A stretch of 64,000 nucleotides of DNA from Ulva prolifera. Lineage: Eukaryota > Chlorophyta > Ulvophyceae > Ulvales > Ulvaceae. Under the pieces are notes generated by a model. It was not told the origin of the DNA. It saw nothing but the letters and a program-made list of their open reading frames with translations, and made no database searches. The DNA is taken from contig CM041198.1 in the NCBI GenBank assembly GCA_023078555.1, positions 6,514,924-6,578,923 on the forward strand, written 5' to 3'. Shown one piece after another: positions 11,143-22,870 of the stretch. How positions within the stretch are numbered: position 1 is the stretch's first letter; every line of letters starts with the position of its first letter. Both the position numbers and the translations under genes were made by a program.

Positions 11143-14100
11143 CCTCCCCCGCCACCGTTGGGCTCAACCCGCCCTGCCCCGCCAAGCCTGCCGTAGCCTC
11201 CGCGGCCCCCCCCCCCCCCCCCGCCTCCCCCGCCACCGTTGGGCTCAACCCGCCCTGCCCCGCCAAGCCTGCCGTAGCCTCCGCGCCCCCCCCCCCCCCC
11301 CCGCCTCCCCCGCCACCATTGGGCTCAACCCGCCCTGCCCCGCCAAGCCTGCCGTAGCCTCTGCGTCCCCCCCCCCCCCGCTGCCCTCCCCTCCACGGGA
11401 CTCAGTCCCGCCTTCAGCGCTGTGACTGGCAATGCCTCCGCAGCCCCCCCAGTGGCTGCCACCCTCACAGTGGGGTTCAATCCCGCCTTCGCCGCCGAAT
11501 CTGCCACCGCCGCTGCTTTCCCCCCCAAACCACCCCCCGCCCCACAGTCAGGCTCAACCCCCCTGTCGCTGCCGTGACCGGCACAGCCTCTGCGGGACGG
11601 CCACACGCACCCCCCCCCCCCCCCGGCTGGGAGACTGCCCCCCCCTGCCCCGGTCCCGCAGCGGAACCCAGGCCGAGCACCTCTGGCCCTGTGGCCACCT
11701 TGGACGCAGGGCGGGTTGTGCCCCTGTCCCCACCGGATTCCTGAGTGTCGCTGCCGCCGGTATCGGTGCCGCCAGCGGCTGTGTCCCCCTTCTTGGCTGG
11801 TGGCAGGCCCATCTTACGCAGCATTAGCGACTTGGTACGTGCTTTAGCTACCTCGTGCTTCCCGGTTCGTCGACGGTTGCGCTGGCCAGAGGCAGAGGTG
11901 TCACCGGCACCCCCTGCCCCAGGGGTAGGCTGGGGTGCTACGACAGGCGGCTGCCGCAAGTCCTCGGGCAGGGTAGCGAGGATACCTTCGGGAATGTTAT
12001 TGAGCTCCGCCCTGTAACATTAACCGGAGTCGCCAACAACAAACAGAACACGCTGGTAGTCCCAGGGCCCGTGCATGTCAACTCTGGATCAACTAACAGC
12101 AGCACATGCTCCCGTTGGTGAAAGAACAGGAGGATCTGATGGCCAGTACTCAGTCGCATACGATTGAACATGCAGGGAGCATGTTCTGCAAGAGACACTC
12201 CTGGACTAGGGACCATCACCGGGGGTTCGCACATGTAACACTTTGAGCTCTGCATCCCCTTGGCCAAGGACAGCTTGGCAAGCTCTTCAGCGCCGGCATA
12301 ATCCCAGTCCTTGATCTCGGGGAATGATCCTGGCCTAAGGCGGACAACCGGCGGGGATGCTGATTTCCCGGAACTGCTCCCCGCGGTGTCTTTCTGCCCC
12401 ACGCTAAGGTACCGCCAGCTCCTGAGCGCCCAGTGCCACAGCGTGTGGGGCGGGCACAAGGGGATCAGGTCGTCGGCCAGCCTCTTGACGGGCTGACCAT
12501 ACCCCGATTTCACCAAACCTGGATGCACCGCGTGGTTCAGACGAGAGCACTGTCTGCAAAGCTGAGTCTTGCCCCACATCGGGGGCTACAGCAGGTAACA
12601 ACTGAATCCTGAACAATGGAGAAGAAAAGGTTGGTAGCGCACTGCTGGTATTCACCGTGCACACCAGGATGGCGGCAAAGGCGGGATCCAGGAGGCTGGG
12701 CTCCAAGGCTGGAATGACCTGCACACGCCGCCTCTCCAGGACAGGCGCCCCCGGGTCCCCTGTCACAGCCGCGGCGACGAGGCGCCGATAAGCATGCATG
12801 AACAGGTGGATCCCATTCGTGGCGAAGGACGCCAGTTCCGTAGAGGTCAGCTGCAGCCCTTCACATGCCCACATGATGTGGGAGTTGAATGCCTGGACAG
12901 AACTCCACGCCGGACGGAGAGCTCGGGCTACTCGGTCACCCTGCACGGCGAGATCCAGGTATACTCAACAATGGGGGACGGGCAACAGAAAGCATATACA
13001 GCTCTGCACAGACACGCAGCTCTCGATGGCATGTACAGGTCAGTGGCACCTCGCACCTCTGCACAATCAAACAGAGGGTGCTCCGCCGCATAAGCCAATA
13101 CCCAGGGTCCTAAGTTGTCGAGCGCGGCGACAAACTCACCGAGGATCTTGACATCCTGCACGCAAAGAGACCTGACTACACAGCTCGAGCCCAGGCCGGT
13201 GACAGGCCAGACTTGAGGGATCAACAGAAACAGGGCCCGGGGCACCATGGCCACGATCATGCATGCGATAAGGCACAAATGCCTGGTAGAACAGGACAGC
13301 ACACAGACCAACAGGCAGTCCCCCTGTCCATGCCGGAGTCATGGAAAGTCACAGGAGCGCACGAAAGCTTTGATGAGGTCCGAGTGCGAGGTGTGCATGT
13401 CAGCTAACACCGGCACGCCCGAGGTCAGCTGGAAAACCGGCTGTGCAGGGACCCCGTTTGTGTTCGCCAACATCCTGTGGCACCGGTCCCCAATGTGCCG
13501 TGCTATCGACTGACACGGCTCGAGCTCATCTTCATCCATGCTCTCGAGCTGGAGGTAGTGTGCGTGTTCATGCAGCACCCACGCCACCAGCGGGTTCAGG
13601 TCCTCTGGGAGGTTGGATGTGGGTCTCTCCCTGTGCCTGGAGGACCCGTGACCCTCCACCGCGGGAGACGCCTTTCCGGCTGTCCACAACTTGGTGCGAT
13701 GAGGGGACAGCCCAGACATGAAGGAAGCCCAGGCCCACACGACGTGTCGCGGGGTGGAGCAATGATACACTGCACCGAGAACACCCATGTCACTTGTGCA
13801 CAAATGCGGAGGCCATGCCGCGCACGATGTGGGGACAGCATACGTGACTGCGTTACATAACAACATGCGTGCAGAGAGCACACCGTCTGGACGCGGGGGG
13901 TCCGGGCCTTTGCGCTTTCCCCCCACGTTGATCTGAGGAAGATCGAACCGCTGGCGAAGCTCCGGATCTCTCTCCGCTGTGATTCTGGTCTTAGGGAGGC
14001 CAGACTCACTTACGTGGCCGGTGATCTCAACCTGCACAAATGGCGGCACTGAGTCCTGGCCCCACTCCACAGGTTAGCCGGGCCCCGTGTCAGTGGACTG

Positions 14101-14580
14101 GCAGTAAATGCAGATCGCGCTCAGCTGATCCACCAGCACACCGGGCACACACACCTCTGTCTTTCCCGACAGGGGCTTCCACCGCCGGGGCACCAGGCAG
14201 CCATGTGGGGTCTTCCCTTTGCCCTCCCACGAGGACACGAGCATTGCCTGCTCGTGCAGCCAGGAGGAGAGCACGAGACAGGTAGTGACAATCACTTCCT
14301 TGGCCGTACCCAGCTCCCTCGTCCGACTCTCCACCACGTCGTCTCGCAGAACCACCCCCAGGGACCACCACACCGACACCCCAGGACCGGACAGTGGACC
14401 GTCGTTGCGGCCGACGCGGGCACGATCCGTAAAACGCCCGTCCCTTGAAATTAAAGTACCCACTACAGGGATTCTCTGAGTACGCATGCGACCGACGAGT
14501 AAGTCTCCGCTGCGCGCGGAAGTAGGCCCATTCTGGGTACTTGACAGCCCTGCAACTGCTGCAGCATGGCGCGGATCCAT
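10178..14580 (-). CDS. E1 opposite-strand gene with glycine-rich repeats, unknown function
   Basis: A chain of long - strand frames runs from ATG at 14,580 to a stop at 10,178. From the N-terminus the pieces are: MDPRHAAAVAG (14,580 to about 14,120); a 240-residue segment starting VEITGHVSESG; segments around 13,300-12,930, 12,946-12,404 and 12,579-11,938; a basic low-complexity stretch; a Gly-rich repeat region at 11.4-11.0 kb; and a 180-residue C-terminal part with an acidic patch (DDDSDRSDP) and a helical end (TKAERLVRMKSII). GTGTGT donor and TTGTGCAG acceptor candidates occur near 14,155 and 14,030. I recognise no family. It converges on the protease gene and has no counterpart in truncated E2. 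Frame changes in poly-G/C runs make the exact protein uncertain. It may be one large gene or a fused pair. Confidence 0.4.
11059..11360. repeat. Coding minisatellite with poly-C tracts
   Basis: At least four units of about 80-93 bp start near 11,059, 11,152, 11,233 and 11,313, with a degenerate unit upstream near 10,972. Each joins a constant part (ACCGTTGGGCTCAACCCG onward) to a C-run of 9 to more than 30 bases. On the - strand they encode AGQGGLSPTVAGEAGGGGG-type repeats. C-run length varies between units, as expected for slippage. Confidence 0.85.
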
Positions 14581-14833
14581 TGTATGCAAACAAATATTCT
14601 AGTCACTGCCGGATGCGGTAACTGGTCACGAGCAGCGCAGCTAGGCGAAGGAATACGACGCCAGCAGGGACGCGGTGCACTGAAACGCCAGGTGAACTAC
14701 AAACGCTGGACATTAGCCGTATCATACACAATATCCACCGTTTGTCCCTTTCATGAAGCACGACCCAAGTTGGGGGCCCCGAATGCAAAGGCGCCTGATC
14801 ACTCGGGTAGGGCAGGGTGAGATCAACCGCGCT

Positions 14834-15186
14834 GGAGCGGCCATTCGGCGAATGGCCACTCTGGACCAGCGCATGCACTCGCATCTAGGTACTAATCGGG
14901 ATGAGCTCACTCGTTACCTGGAGCACGATGACGTCATCCCGCCAGAGCGGCCATTCGGCGAATGGCCGCTCTGGATCAGCGTATGCACTCGCAGCCAGGT
15001 ACTAATCGGGATGAGCTCACACATTTGCTTGAGCACGATGACGTCACCCCGTCAGAGTGGCCATTCGGCGAATGGCCACTCTGGACCATCACATGCATTC
15101 GCGTCCAGGAGGACGAGCGCACGCCTTACCTGGAGCATGATGACGTAACTCCGCCAGAGTGGCCATTCGCCGAATGGCCACTCTGG
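14834..15186. repeat. Right-end palindrome array
   Basis: Four palindromes lie at 14,834-14,862, 14,942-14,974 (33 bp, perfect), 15,053-15,083 and 15,154-15,186 (33 bp, perfect). They are spaced 102-111 bp within a tandem unit that also holds GAGCACGATGACGTCA and ACTAATCGGGATGAGCTCAC. The core matches the left-end palindromes but the flanks differ. This is the usual left/right asymmetry of transposon ends and argues for the palindrome itself as the recognised site. Confidence 0.85.
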
Positions 15187-15221
15187 ACCACCGCATGCAT
15201 TCGCATCCAGGAACCTATGTG

Positions 15222-15747
15222 CACGCTTTTCCGGCCACCATTCACAGGGCGACGACCAACACTACATGGACTGCTGCCGAGCCTGAAATACGGACCAACG
15301 CTATCTTGGGCGATGCAGAAAGTCACCGCTATTGTGAGCCTGCCTCCAGCTTCCTGCCGCTTCGTCTCCTGCCCAAAGTCGATGTCAGTTGCCATGAGTA
15401 TGGGTCCACATCTACCTGCACCGTGTCCAATCCAGTCGTTTCCAGATACGCGTGTAGTAATAAAGTAACCAATAGTATCATTCGATCCACTGTCAGCGCG
15501 GGCTTGGCCCGAAGTGACCTCGTATCATGGCAGCCGGCGCAGACACGCGAAGGCCACTTGCAGCGGTAAGGTACGTCCACAGTCCGGCAGATTATACCTG
15601 GGTCGGCGGATGATTCGGTGCCAAAGTCCAAGGTCCATCCGACTGCTCGCTTCCGATGACGTCGGAGAGGTATCAGAGAGTGAACGGACTTTCGGAATCT
15701 GGCGGACGACACCCGGATCCATTTCACCGTGTCGCCATTCTCCTAGT
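15222..15747. mobile_element. Fragment of a CACTA element, right end
   Basis: The sequence ends at 15,747 with the reverse complement of CACTAGGAGAATGGCGAC. The same 26-bp terminus, one base different, ends at 24,883. CACTA elements start CACTA and end TAGTG, and both sites read TAGTG in this orientation. The 150 bp before the end is rich in GTCCG/TCCGA motifs, also seen at the other copy. No left CACTA end of this family was found in the window, so the left boundary given is only the end of the E1 array. Confidence 0.5.
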
Positions 15748-16613
15748 GTTCGCAGCTGTGCTGGCTGTTGTAGGCTCTGCCCACGGCTAAGGGCATGCCC
15801 ACCCCGAACCGGCCTCCCCGCGTGCCGACAGAGCCGCTGCCCACGCCCTCCCCTGGCCCCGCCCTCCGATGCACTGCCGACGCTGGAATCAGCCTGCGCC
15901 GAAGCAAGGTCCTCCTCGGGTCCCGAGGATATGGCGTGCCTCGGGACTCCCACCGGACTCGAGCGAGCGGCGTCCCCCGGATCGATCTGCAATGCCATCA
16001 GCGGTCCCTGTAGCGGGGCCTCCGTTACTGCAGCCGCTGGCCACTTCGGTACCGGATTCCGCGGAGCCGTGGACTCCCGCTCTACCCATTCCTTTATCCT
16101 CTCTGTCCCGCCTGTGAGCAGCACATGCTCGCGGGCGCCGCCGACATCCTCCGCCACTCCCACCGTGCCCAGGCACGATCTATACAACACAATCTCAGGG
16201 GGCTCGCACGGGGCCTCGGTACGGACTACGCGCTCGAACGCGAGTTCTCGAAGGTCATGCCACAAGGACACCATCTTCCACTCTACGTAGGAGTCGTTGT
16301 CCGTCGGGGTCACTGCGTCTGCCGCTTCGTTCATCGCCCGTATCGAATCAAGATACGTCTCCAGCCCATCCCCTCCGGCAGCTACCACACATCCCACCAT
16401 GGTAATGTCTACTGCTGTAAGAACGTAGCCAAGACCCATGAGATCGATGGGGAATCCCGGGTCCCTGCCGCATAGCGATATCTCAGGGATGGGTTGCCCA
16501 GGCGTCCACTTTCCTCTCTCTGCGGCCTCCACGAATCGATAGAAAGACTTCTCATACGACTCATGACTGTTCAAGTTAGCTAGCAATGTCCGTAAGGCCC
16601 CATCCGATATCAT
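15525..16613 (-). pseudogene. E2 protease-gene fragment, N-terminal part only
   Basis: From ATG at 16,613 the product aligns with the E1 protease gene N-terminus: GKWTPGQPIP, PGFPID, then TYLDSIRAMNEA and SLWHDLRELAFER. It runs in one frame through EIVLYRSC, exactly where E1 has an extra G, so this copy shows the ancestral frame. Real homology stops in the Gly/Pro linker near 15,748. The frame then reads on into the CACTA fragment to 15,525, giving a chimeric tail. No ULP1 domain is present. Confidence 0.65.
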
Positions 16614-16941
16614 ACTTGCACACGACAACAGTACTCTGAGATTCACCGCGAATTGAAACCTCACTCTTCCGTCAACGTCAACGTAGACTGGCAAAGACGA
16701 TTGCACAATCACCAGGTAGTACTCTGTGCTATGGAGACGACATGCGCAAGCGATTGCGACGCCGGTGGTCGAAGAAGGCCACATGTGGCTACACGCGCAC
16801 TGAGTACAGGGACTGGATAAGGCAGGCGACCACCGGTGTACATATGTTGACGCTGAACACGACCCGACTCGGTCCATCTTGGTCCCAAATGATCCGTGCC
16901 CCAGGGACAGAAGGGATAGCTTACATGACAGCAAGGGTCCT
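16614..16941. other. E2 spacer between transposase and protease fragment
   Basis: This 328-bp intergenic sequence corresponds in position to 5,983-6,335 of E1. It has no convincing gene and no evident conserved block. Confidence 0.45.
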
Positions 16942-19900
16942 TCACACGGTGCGGCCTGATGCCTTATTGGCAGTCGCCCAATACTGCACACATTGTACAC
17001 TACTTCTGACGGGGACTAGTTGACAGGGCACAGCATCCACGTCTATTACGTATCTGCCTTCATATGCCCTGGACCCACGGTGTGCACCCGCCACACAAAA
17101 AAACTCGGGGGGCCGCCCCAACACGCAGTCCGGCGCGCGGGCTCCGGGTGTGACTGGCTCCGTACTCCTATACAGGTCGGCAACCTCCAGATACAAGGGG
17201 TCGGGCTCGTGCACACATGACACACAGGTGACCCCGTCCCGGGGCAGCAACGTCGCCCGCATCAAGTACTGCAGCTCCCCTACGTAGTACGTCACTGTCC
17301 CTCCGCCCTCTCCCCGACCCCCCCCAATAAGGTACTTCACGAGGCACCACTTATTATTCTTCTTTCCCTATGTTGATTGCTGTGCACTGCTGAAGACGCC
17401 CCCCACGCGGGACTGTACTCGTTGGAATTTGCACAGGGCCACTGTGCCCTCCTTGCGACTCTCATCTACAGAACCTCTCACCGGCAACCCAATAGCCCGG
17501 GTGATAGCCACCCGGCGGGCATGGCCCGCCCCCAGGCGACGGTGCGTAGGCCAGCCCTCTTCCTGAAGGGAGTCCTGGTGGAAGAGGAGGTACGGCAGCC
17601 CGGAAATGGCCCCTCCGTTGAAGTCCAGAGGGAGCACCTCGGCTGACTCCGACAGAGACAGCTCCCTGCCAGCACCATGCACCCGGCCGGTAACCCGGTC
17701 AATATCAAGAGATTGCTCGGGTGCTGACCTGCCACTGCGCGTTCGCGCCCTCCGGCGTTTCTCGGTGGCAATGGCATCCGACAGAGTTGTCATGGCTGCA
17801 TTCACTGTGCCAGCATCGTGCAGTAACCGCATGCAAGTCCGACGAAGCAGTTCATCGTTCACATACACCTGTTCTGGACAACGAGTGGAACGGTACTCGA
17901 TCAGCCTCTTCAGCAGCTGGACCATCCGCTCTATCCAGAATTCGAGACTGAAGAAGGCTGCACCGCAGCACCTCACCTGATCTGGGAGGTGACAAGCCGC
18001 CAGATGCAGCTTGTAGGTACTGATAGCAGCTCCCTCGAATGTCTCCTCCGCGAGCTTGGCGTACTGCAGCAGCGTCCCCTGCGCCTCTGTGATCCGGGCT
18101 GGTGTGTGCTGCCCCAATTCATATCTGAGGAAATACAGGGCCCCTGATCGCAGGAGCCCCCAAATCTGCTCAAACACTTTCCGAATTGGCAACTCGGATG
18201 GCTTCCACGGGAGATTGTGTAGGAGGTACAGGGAGAATGTCTCAGTAAAGGCCAGCCAGTCCTCCATGAGCCACCGACTGCGGTGCCTGCAGCAAACGAT
18301 TCCGTTGAGCGACCCGTGCAGATGGGGTACCGCGGCGATGCCCAGCTACAAGCGGGCCCCTCGTGGGCATGGGGAGTATCGGCCCAGCCAAGGAACCGAC
18401 GACTTTGGTGACGCACTTGGTGATGTCAGTGTACACCTTCTTGAAAAGGGACGTCTGCATGATATGAGGAGCTCTGGCTGCGATCGCATAGACCACATCA
18501 GCAGGCAACCGGTACAGGGCGCAGGGCCCCGTCGGGGGGGCCTTCTTGGATTTCTTCCTGCCTAGCGGAGGGAGCCACTGGTTCCAAAAGTCCATCAGAA
18601 CACCAAGAACGAAGACGTGCGCCACTCCAAGCCGGAAAAATGACAGGGGCTGCACGCGACGCATGATGGGGTGCACAGAATTGACACGCAGGCAAGGCAG
18701 GGAGCAGCATTCGACAGAGGGTGCATGGCGAACTTGAAGTAGGAGAGGATGCAGAACAGCGGGGACCCTTTCACACCCAATAGCTTGTACTCGTCCTTCG
18801 CGAGCTTAGCCCTCAACTCCGGCGTGTCTTTTTTGCAGAATCGATCCCAGGTCGGAGTATGCACCTGAACGCCCACCTATGCATTGGGAATTCCTGCAGA
18901 GGTGCAATGGTACTCCATCTGCCCCACCGGCTAGTGGCATCGGTCAGACGGCCTTCAGGTCGTGTTGGCGACAGTACGGTGAACATCGAGAAGGAGTGGC
19001 CATGGAGCGATCAATGCAGTAGTCCGGGATTGTGGATAGGGGCCGAGCACACGAAGCTGCACCTGGGCGGCGATCTTGTCGCCCTTTCTGCCCCTGGCCA
19101 TGATCTCCGCCGCCGAATACTTCAGTCGGTTGTCTGACATCCAAGAACTTGGTGGCACCGGCTGCGGTTCGGTCCACGCAGTCCGCGGGGGGATGCCCCC
19201 TGAGTCGGGTTGCACACTCCCGGCCACCATCCGCGGGGCTGCCGTCGATGCTGCAGCTTCCTCCTCTAGAGTGAGTGTTTTCCCCTTCAGAGGCCCGTTG
19301 GCATAGCAGGGGGCGGGCTGCTGCAGAGGGCGATGGTGTCCCAGCCACCTGCACGCAGGTGAGGAGTGGTTGGAAGTTAACGTTTGGGCCAAGACAGGCA
19401 GGTGTGGGATGTGAATGGATGCAGACACTACGCACCTCACAGTGTTGGCGGAGAACACCCACACGCCGTTCTGTGCGCATCTGAAACATGCCCTCTTGGC
19501 CGTATGACCGATGCTGTTGGTAAGCTTCTCCAGCCAGGGGATATCCCCCTCCACACAGCAGAGCACCGGCCAAACGGACAGTACCTCGCCCCCTGGCAGT
19601 GTGATTTCGAGTGCCTCACCCCCAGCTCCTGCATTCAAGCCATCACATGGTGCGGGGGCCAGACACTACGTGATCGGGAACTGTACACATCATGCGGCAG
19701 TGACCAGGCAGGCTAGGTGAGTGCGCGCCCCGATCATGCTTCTTGAAAAACGCCATCACGGACTCCAGAATGCTGGCCATGCATGTCGGCTCGGATGGAC
19801 CCTCCACCACACCAAGGGGAATCCAGGCCTCATTAGTACATGCGAGATGGGGCGGGAGATCAAGCAGGCGGATCCCCCAGATCGTGACGCCGTGCTGTTT

Positions 19901-21494
19901 GTTGACATACATTTGTGCAGCATCCCCCCCTGCAAGTCAGTGGTGAGGCAACCAATGCAAGGGACACAATTCACTGCATTTTCCAGTAAGCAGAGCGACA
20001 GAGATGGGGAGGGCTGAACACACCGAGACCGAAAAGCAGAACAACTTCCCCGGCATCTGGCTTCGTAATCTTGTACCCACATGCTTTGTCCAGGGCCTTT
20101 CCTGCAGGGGAGTTGATGAAGCTGGTCTCGTCCTCGATCGTTGCTGCCCTGGCTTCTTGGATGCTCATCAGCAGCCCCGGTTGCAGCAGGAGGTCCTGCA
20201 GTGAGGCCTCTTCACCAAAGTAGAAGACAGAGCGGACTGGGACACCCTTTCCCGTGAGGTCGACGTCGAACCGTGGCTGTGTACATCCAGGTGTGCCACA
20301 GGTGTCCTCCAAGTGATGCTGATGGTCACTTGGATCAAGCTCAGGAAACAGTTCCCAGCACTGGGGACAAACGTGCCGCGTCACAGACGATACATCCGGG
20401 ACATCCAACACTGCCTTGACGAGGTGGAACGAGGGTGGGAAAAAGTTGCCATCAGGTAGCAGGAGGTAATGTATGAACTTGCACCACGCATCGACGACCA
20501 CGTCTTGTATGCGAAAGAGGCTCTTCAACTGGGCAATCCACATGCACACCGTAAGTACGGTGAGGGCGCTCCCGGTGTATATGTGTTTCTTTCGTTGCTC
20601 ATGCCACCAGGCTCCTGTGCCCTTCCGGGCCCCGGTGGTGGGGGGGGGGGGGGGGGGGGGGGGGGGGGGCTGTCGACGTCATCGTCCTGCAAGAGGGAGA
20701 CACATGCCACATCGGAAATCAGCACGCCAGGGGAGACACGACGTGACAGACCGACGTTGAAGTTGCCACACCTCGGACCCGTCCGTGCTGTATTCTGATT
20801 CGGACGAGGAGGGGATGGAGGAAGCGTCTGAGAAGTAGGAGTCCGAGTCTGAATCCCGGGCGGGGTACTCGGCCTCGCAGATGTCGGAGGGTGGGGGCAG
20901 CTGTAAAATCACGCGAATTAGTGCAGTAGCTGCAGATGCAGGTATGGGTAGCCGCACCGCCCGGCCTGGAACCACAGCGGGCCCACACATGGCCCACATC
21001 AGTCACTGTCAGACCAAACAACAGCAGGCAAGGCACGCGGGCATAGAGCGCCGGGATGCATGGAGGGGCCCGAACCGGTTCGCACAGCGAAGAGGTCGTC
21101 AGAGTTGGCGGGATGGTTGGGGTGGCAAGCCAGCGCAGGGGGTATGGGCTGTGGCGAAGAGGGGCCAGCCCCATCGGGAACCCCGCTGACGTCAGCCAAC
21201 GTCAGCCCCAATGGTAGCGGAGGAGAATGGCGTAGGTGGCCGCGAGGATGGACCTGCCCCATCGTGGCCACCAGCGGCTCCCTTGGCACGGGCCACGGCG
21301 GCCCTCCTCAGGCACTTTTGGCAAGGCTCATAGTGGTTTTGAGCGGTGGTATGTTTGACGAACTTCTTACCACAGGCTTGACACTGGAATTTAAGTGTCT
21401 CCTTCCCCACCCGCTCTGGACGGAGTAGACGCTTACAGTTAACCTCTCCAATCAAGGCATCGACATCATCCCTCGTCCTTCTGGATGCGGCCAT
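16942..21494 (-). pseudogene. E2 transposase with one premature stop
   Basis: ATG at 21,494 starts a zinc-finger exon (CQACGKKF, then HYEPC) that ends at the same GTGCG donor as E1. Next come an acidic exon after a TTTTACAG acceptor near 20,900, the CPQCW exon (about 20,690-20,020), the exon with DLPPH (about 19,920-19,700), the E-LEITLPGGE exon (about 19,625-19,450), SDNRLKYSAAEIMARG (about 19,120) and the last exon 18,286-16,942. The last exon is open except for a TAG at 17,368-17,370, where E1 has a Gln codon between AQQ-T and GKK. Downstream similarity to E1 continues to the same ASGRTV end. The family assignment follows E1. The single lesion suggests recent loss of function, or a protein truncated by about 140 residues. 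A G30 run at 20,641-20,670 expands a proline tract in exon 3. Confidence 0.68.
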
Positions 21495-21811
21495 GTTCAG
21501 CGGCCGGCATAAAAGGGTGGAAAGGCTACCTGAGTCTCTGGCACCTACAGTGCGGATAACCGCATCCAGGTCGAAAGAGTACCACGACACGTACAGAGAA
21601 CGCTTGGCCGCAACGGCGACGGGACGTGCGCCGGGATATCGAGGCAGACCGGTATTCGAAAGCAGACACCGCAACGACGCTTGACTGCCTTACCGGTGAA
21701 AGCGCGGCACAGCACAGCATGTCAAGACAATTATGTCTGATACTGTTTCACAATAACACCTACTGCCGTTGCGTATCTTACTGTCTAAACATCTACGTCG
21801 ATTACCGCAGT
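21495..21811. promoter_or_regulatory. Divergent promoter region of E2
   Basis: This 317-bp gap separates the divergent ORF1 and transposase start codons. About 21,626-21,722 aligns in inverse orientation with 1,299-1,399 of E1. It contains the AT-rich and purine stretches expected of a promoter, but no specific element is assigned. Confidence 0.5.
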
Positions 21812-22669
21812 ATGACCAACCTGCAGTTTAAACTTCATCGCGCCTCGCCGGTCGTAATCGAGCAAGAAGTTGTAGATGATGTAGAGGTCGGAGGAGGGAT
21901 GCTCGTTGTGCTGGTGAGCAACGTATGGAGCAGAGGCGCCGGCGTCGACGGTTTAACTCTGGCGTCGACCGTTGACAAGGACAGCACCGTAGACATCGAT
22001 AGTCAAGAGAAACTGAAGACTTGCGTATTGTACTTCTTCAAGAAAGGCACCATAGCCGGTGTGCTTGTGTCGCCCGTGCTCCTGAAGCCGCTGGGGAAAG
22101 GGAGAGGGAGCTTTGCAGCAGCGCCGACAGCGCAGGGCACTGCCTGTTCCACCGCCACGGTTGCGTGCGGCGAGGATGACGTGAAGTGGGAGCGGATGAA
22201 GGATGGGGTGCTGATGTGGACGGCACGGATGGAGAAAGTAGTCGGTCGCATGGCAGAGGCTGACAAAGAAGGAAAGCTGGTGAATGCTCTCGTCAACGAG
22301 GAGGCCCCAGCAGACGAGAGGATGTTCCCAGGCAGCTTTCTGACGAAAGCTTACGCGGATGCGCTGAGGAATGCAGCAGCAGGGGTGCGACAGCCGTATC
22401 ATAATAACAACGTGCTTGGAACATGTCGTCCGCGGTCAGCCCTCCAGCACCTGTGGCTGCCGACCTATTGTGTGAGCTCCTGACTCCTGTCCGTGATGAC
22501 ATCTGCGTGCAGTGTTTACTGAAAATGTTGTGTACAGGACGGTAAAGCTGGCGCAGCTTACGTCGCTGCGAGGAATATCAGCAGCGCTTTCTACAGTCAG
22601 AATGGCTGTCTGAGCAACAAGAACAAACAGTGCGCTACGCAGGACGCTTACGTTTCCAACTTGTTTTGA
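21812..22669 (+). CDS. ORF1 of E2, two-exon accessory protein
   Basis: Exon 1 is 21,812-22,411 (200 codons, from MTNLQFKLH). The intron begins GTGCTT at 22,412 and ends TGTACAG at 22,537. Exon 2 is 22,538-22,669 (43 codons plus TGA). The 243-residue product aligns along its length with E1 ORF1, sharing SNVWSRGAGVDGLTL, VDKDSTVDIDS, LGKGRGS and the exon-2 motif. Both copies being open, while the E2 transposase is not, fits selection on ORF1 or chance survival. No known domain is recognised. Confidence 0.72.
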
Positions 22670-22870
22670 TGCAGTTGTGGTGTTGCGTCCCGGGCCCGAT
22701 ATGGGCAGCCTGAGGGGCGTTTACCGAGTGTGCAGGAAGTTTCCGGGACGGGCGTATGACCACAACGTGGCGATGCGAAGGAAGGAATCGTATCGTAAAG
22801 CGCCCCATCGGCTTGCGGCACTGCACAAGTTTGAGGAATCCAAGGCACGTCCTTCTCCTTGGTAGGGGCT

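Larger units (their letters stand above)
1..15220 (+). mobile_element. E1: large TNP2-like DNA transposon with ULP1 protease gene
   Basis: Arrays of 29-33 bp palindromes sit at both ends, two copies at 35-127 and four at 14,834-15,186. Between them lie ORF1 (- strand), a divergent transposase gene (+), a ULP1 protease gene (+) and a long opposite-strand gene. The first three are matched in inverted order by E2 at 15.75-23.06 kb, which defines the unit. The left terminus probably lies at or before base 1, because the 64-bp repeat unit starts with the window. The right terminus is placed just after the last palindrome. That right array could instead belong to E2, which is truncated nearby. The transposase resembles the TNP2/Transposase_21 family of the CACTA superfamily, but CACTA termini were not found at the ends. 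Confidence 0.72.

Noticed and set aside
10727..11425. 232-codon proline-rich + strand frame
   Set aside because: It is the complement of the glycine-rich repeat region of the - strand gene. Poly-C runs keep all frames open.
14834..15186. Regularly spaced palindromes resembling a CRISPR array
   Set aside because: Spacers are themselves repeated, units exceed 100 bp, there are no cas genes, and the setting is a eukaryotic transposon end.
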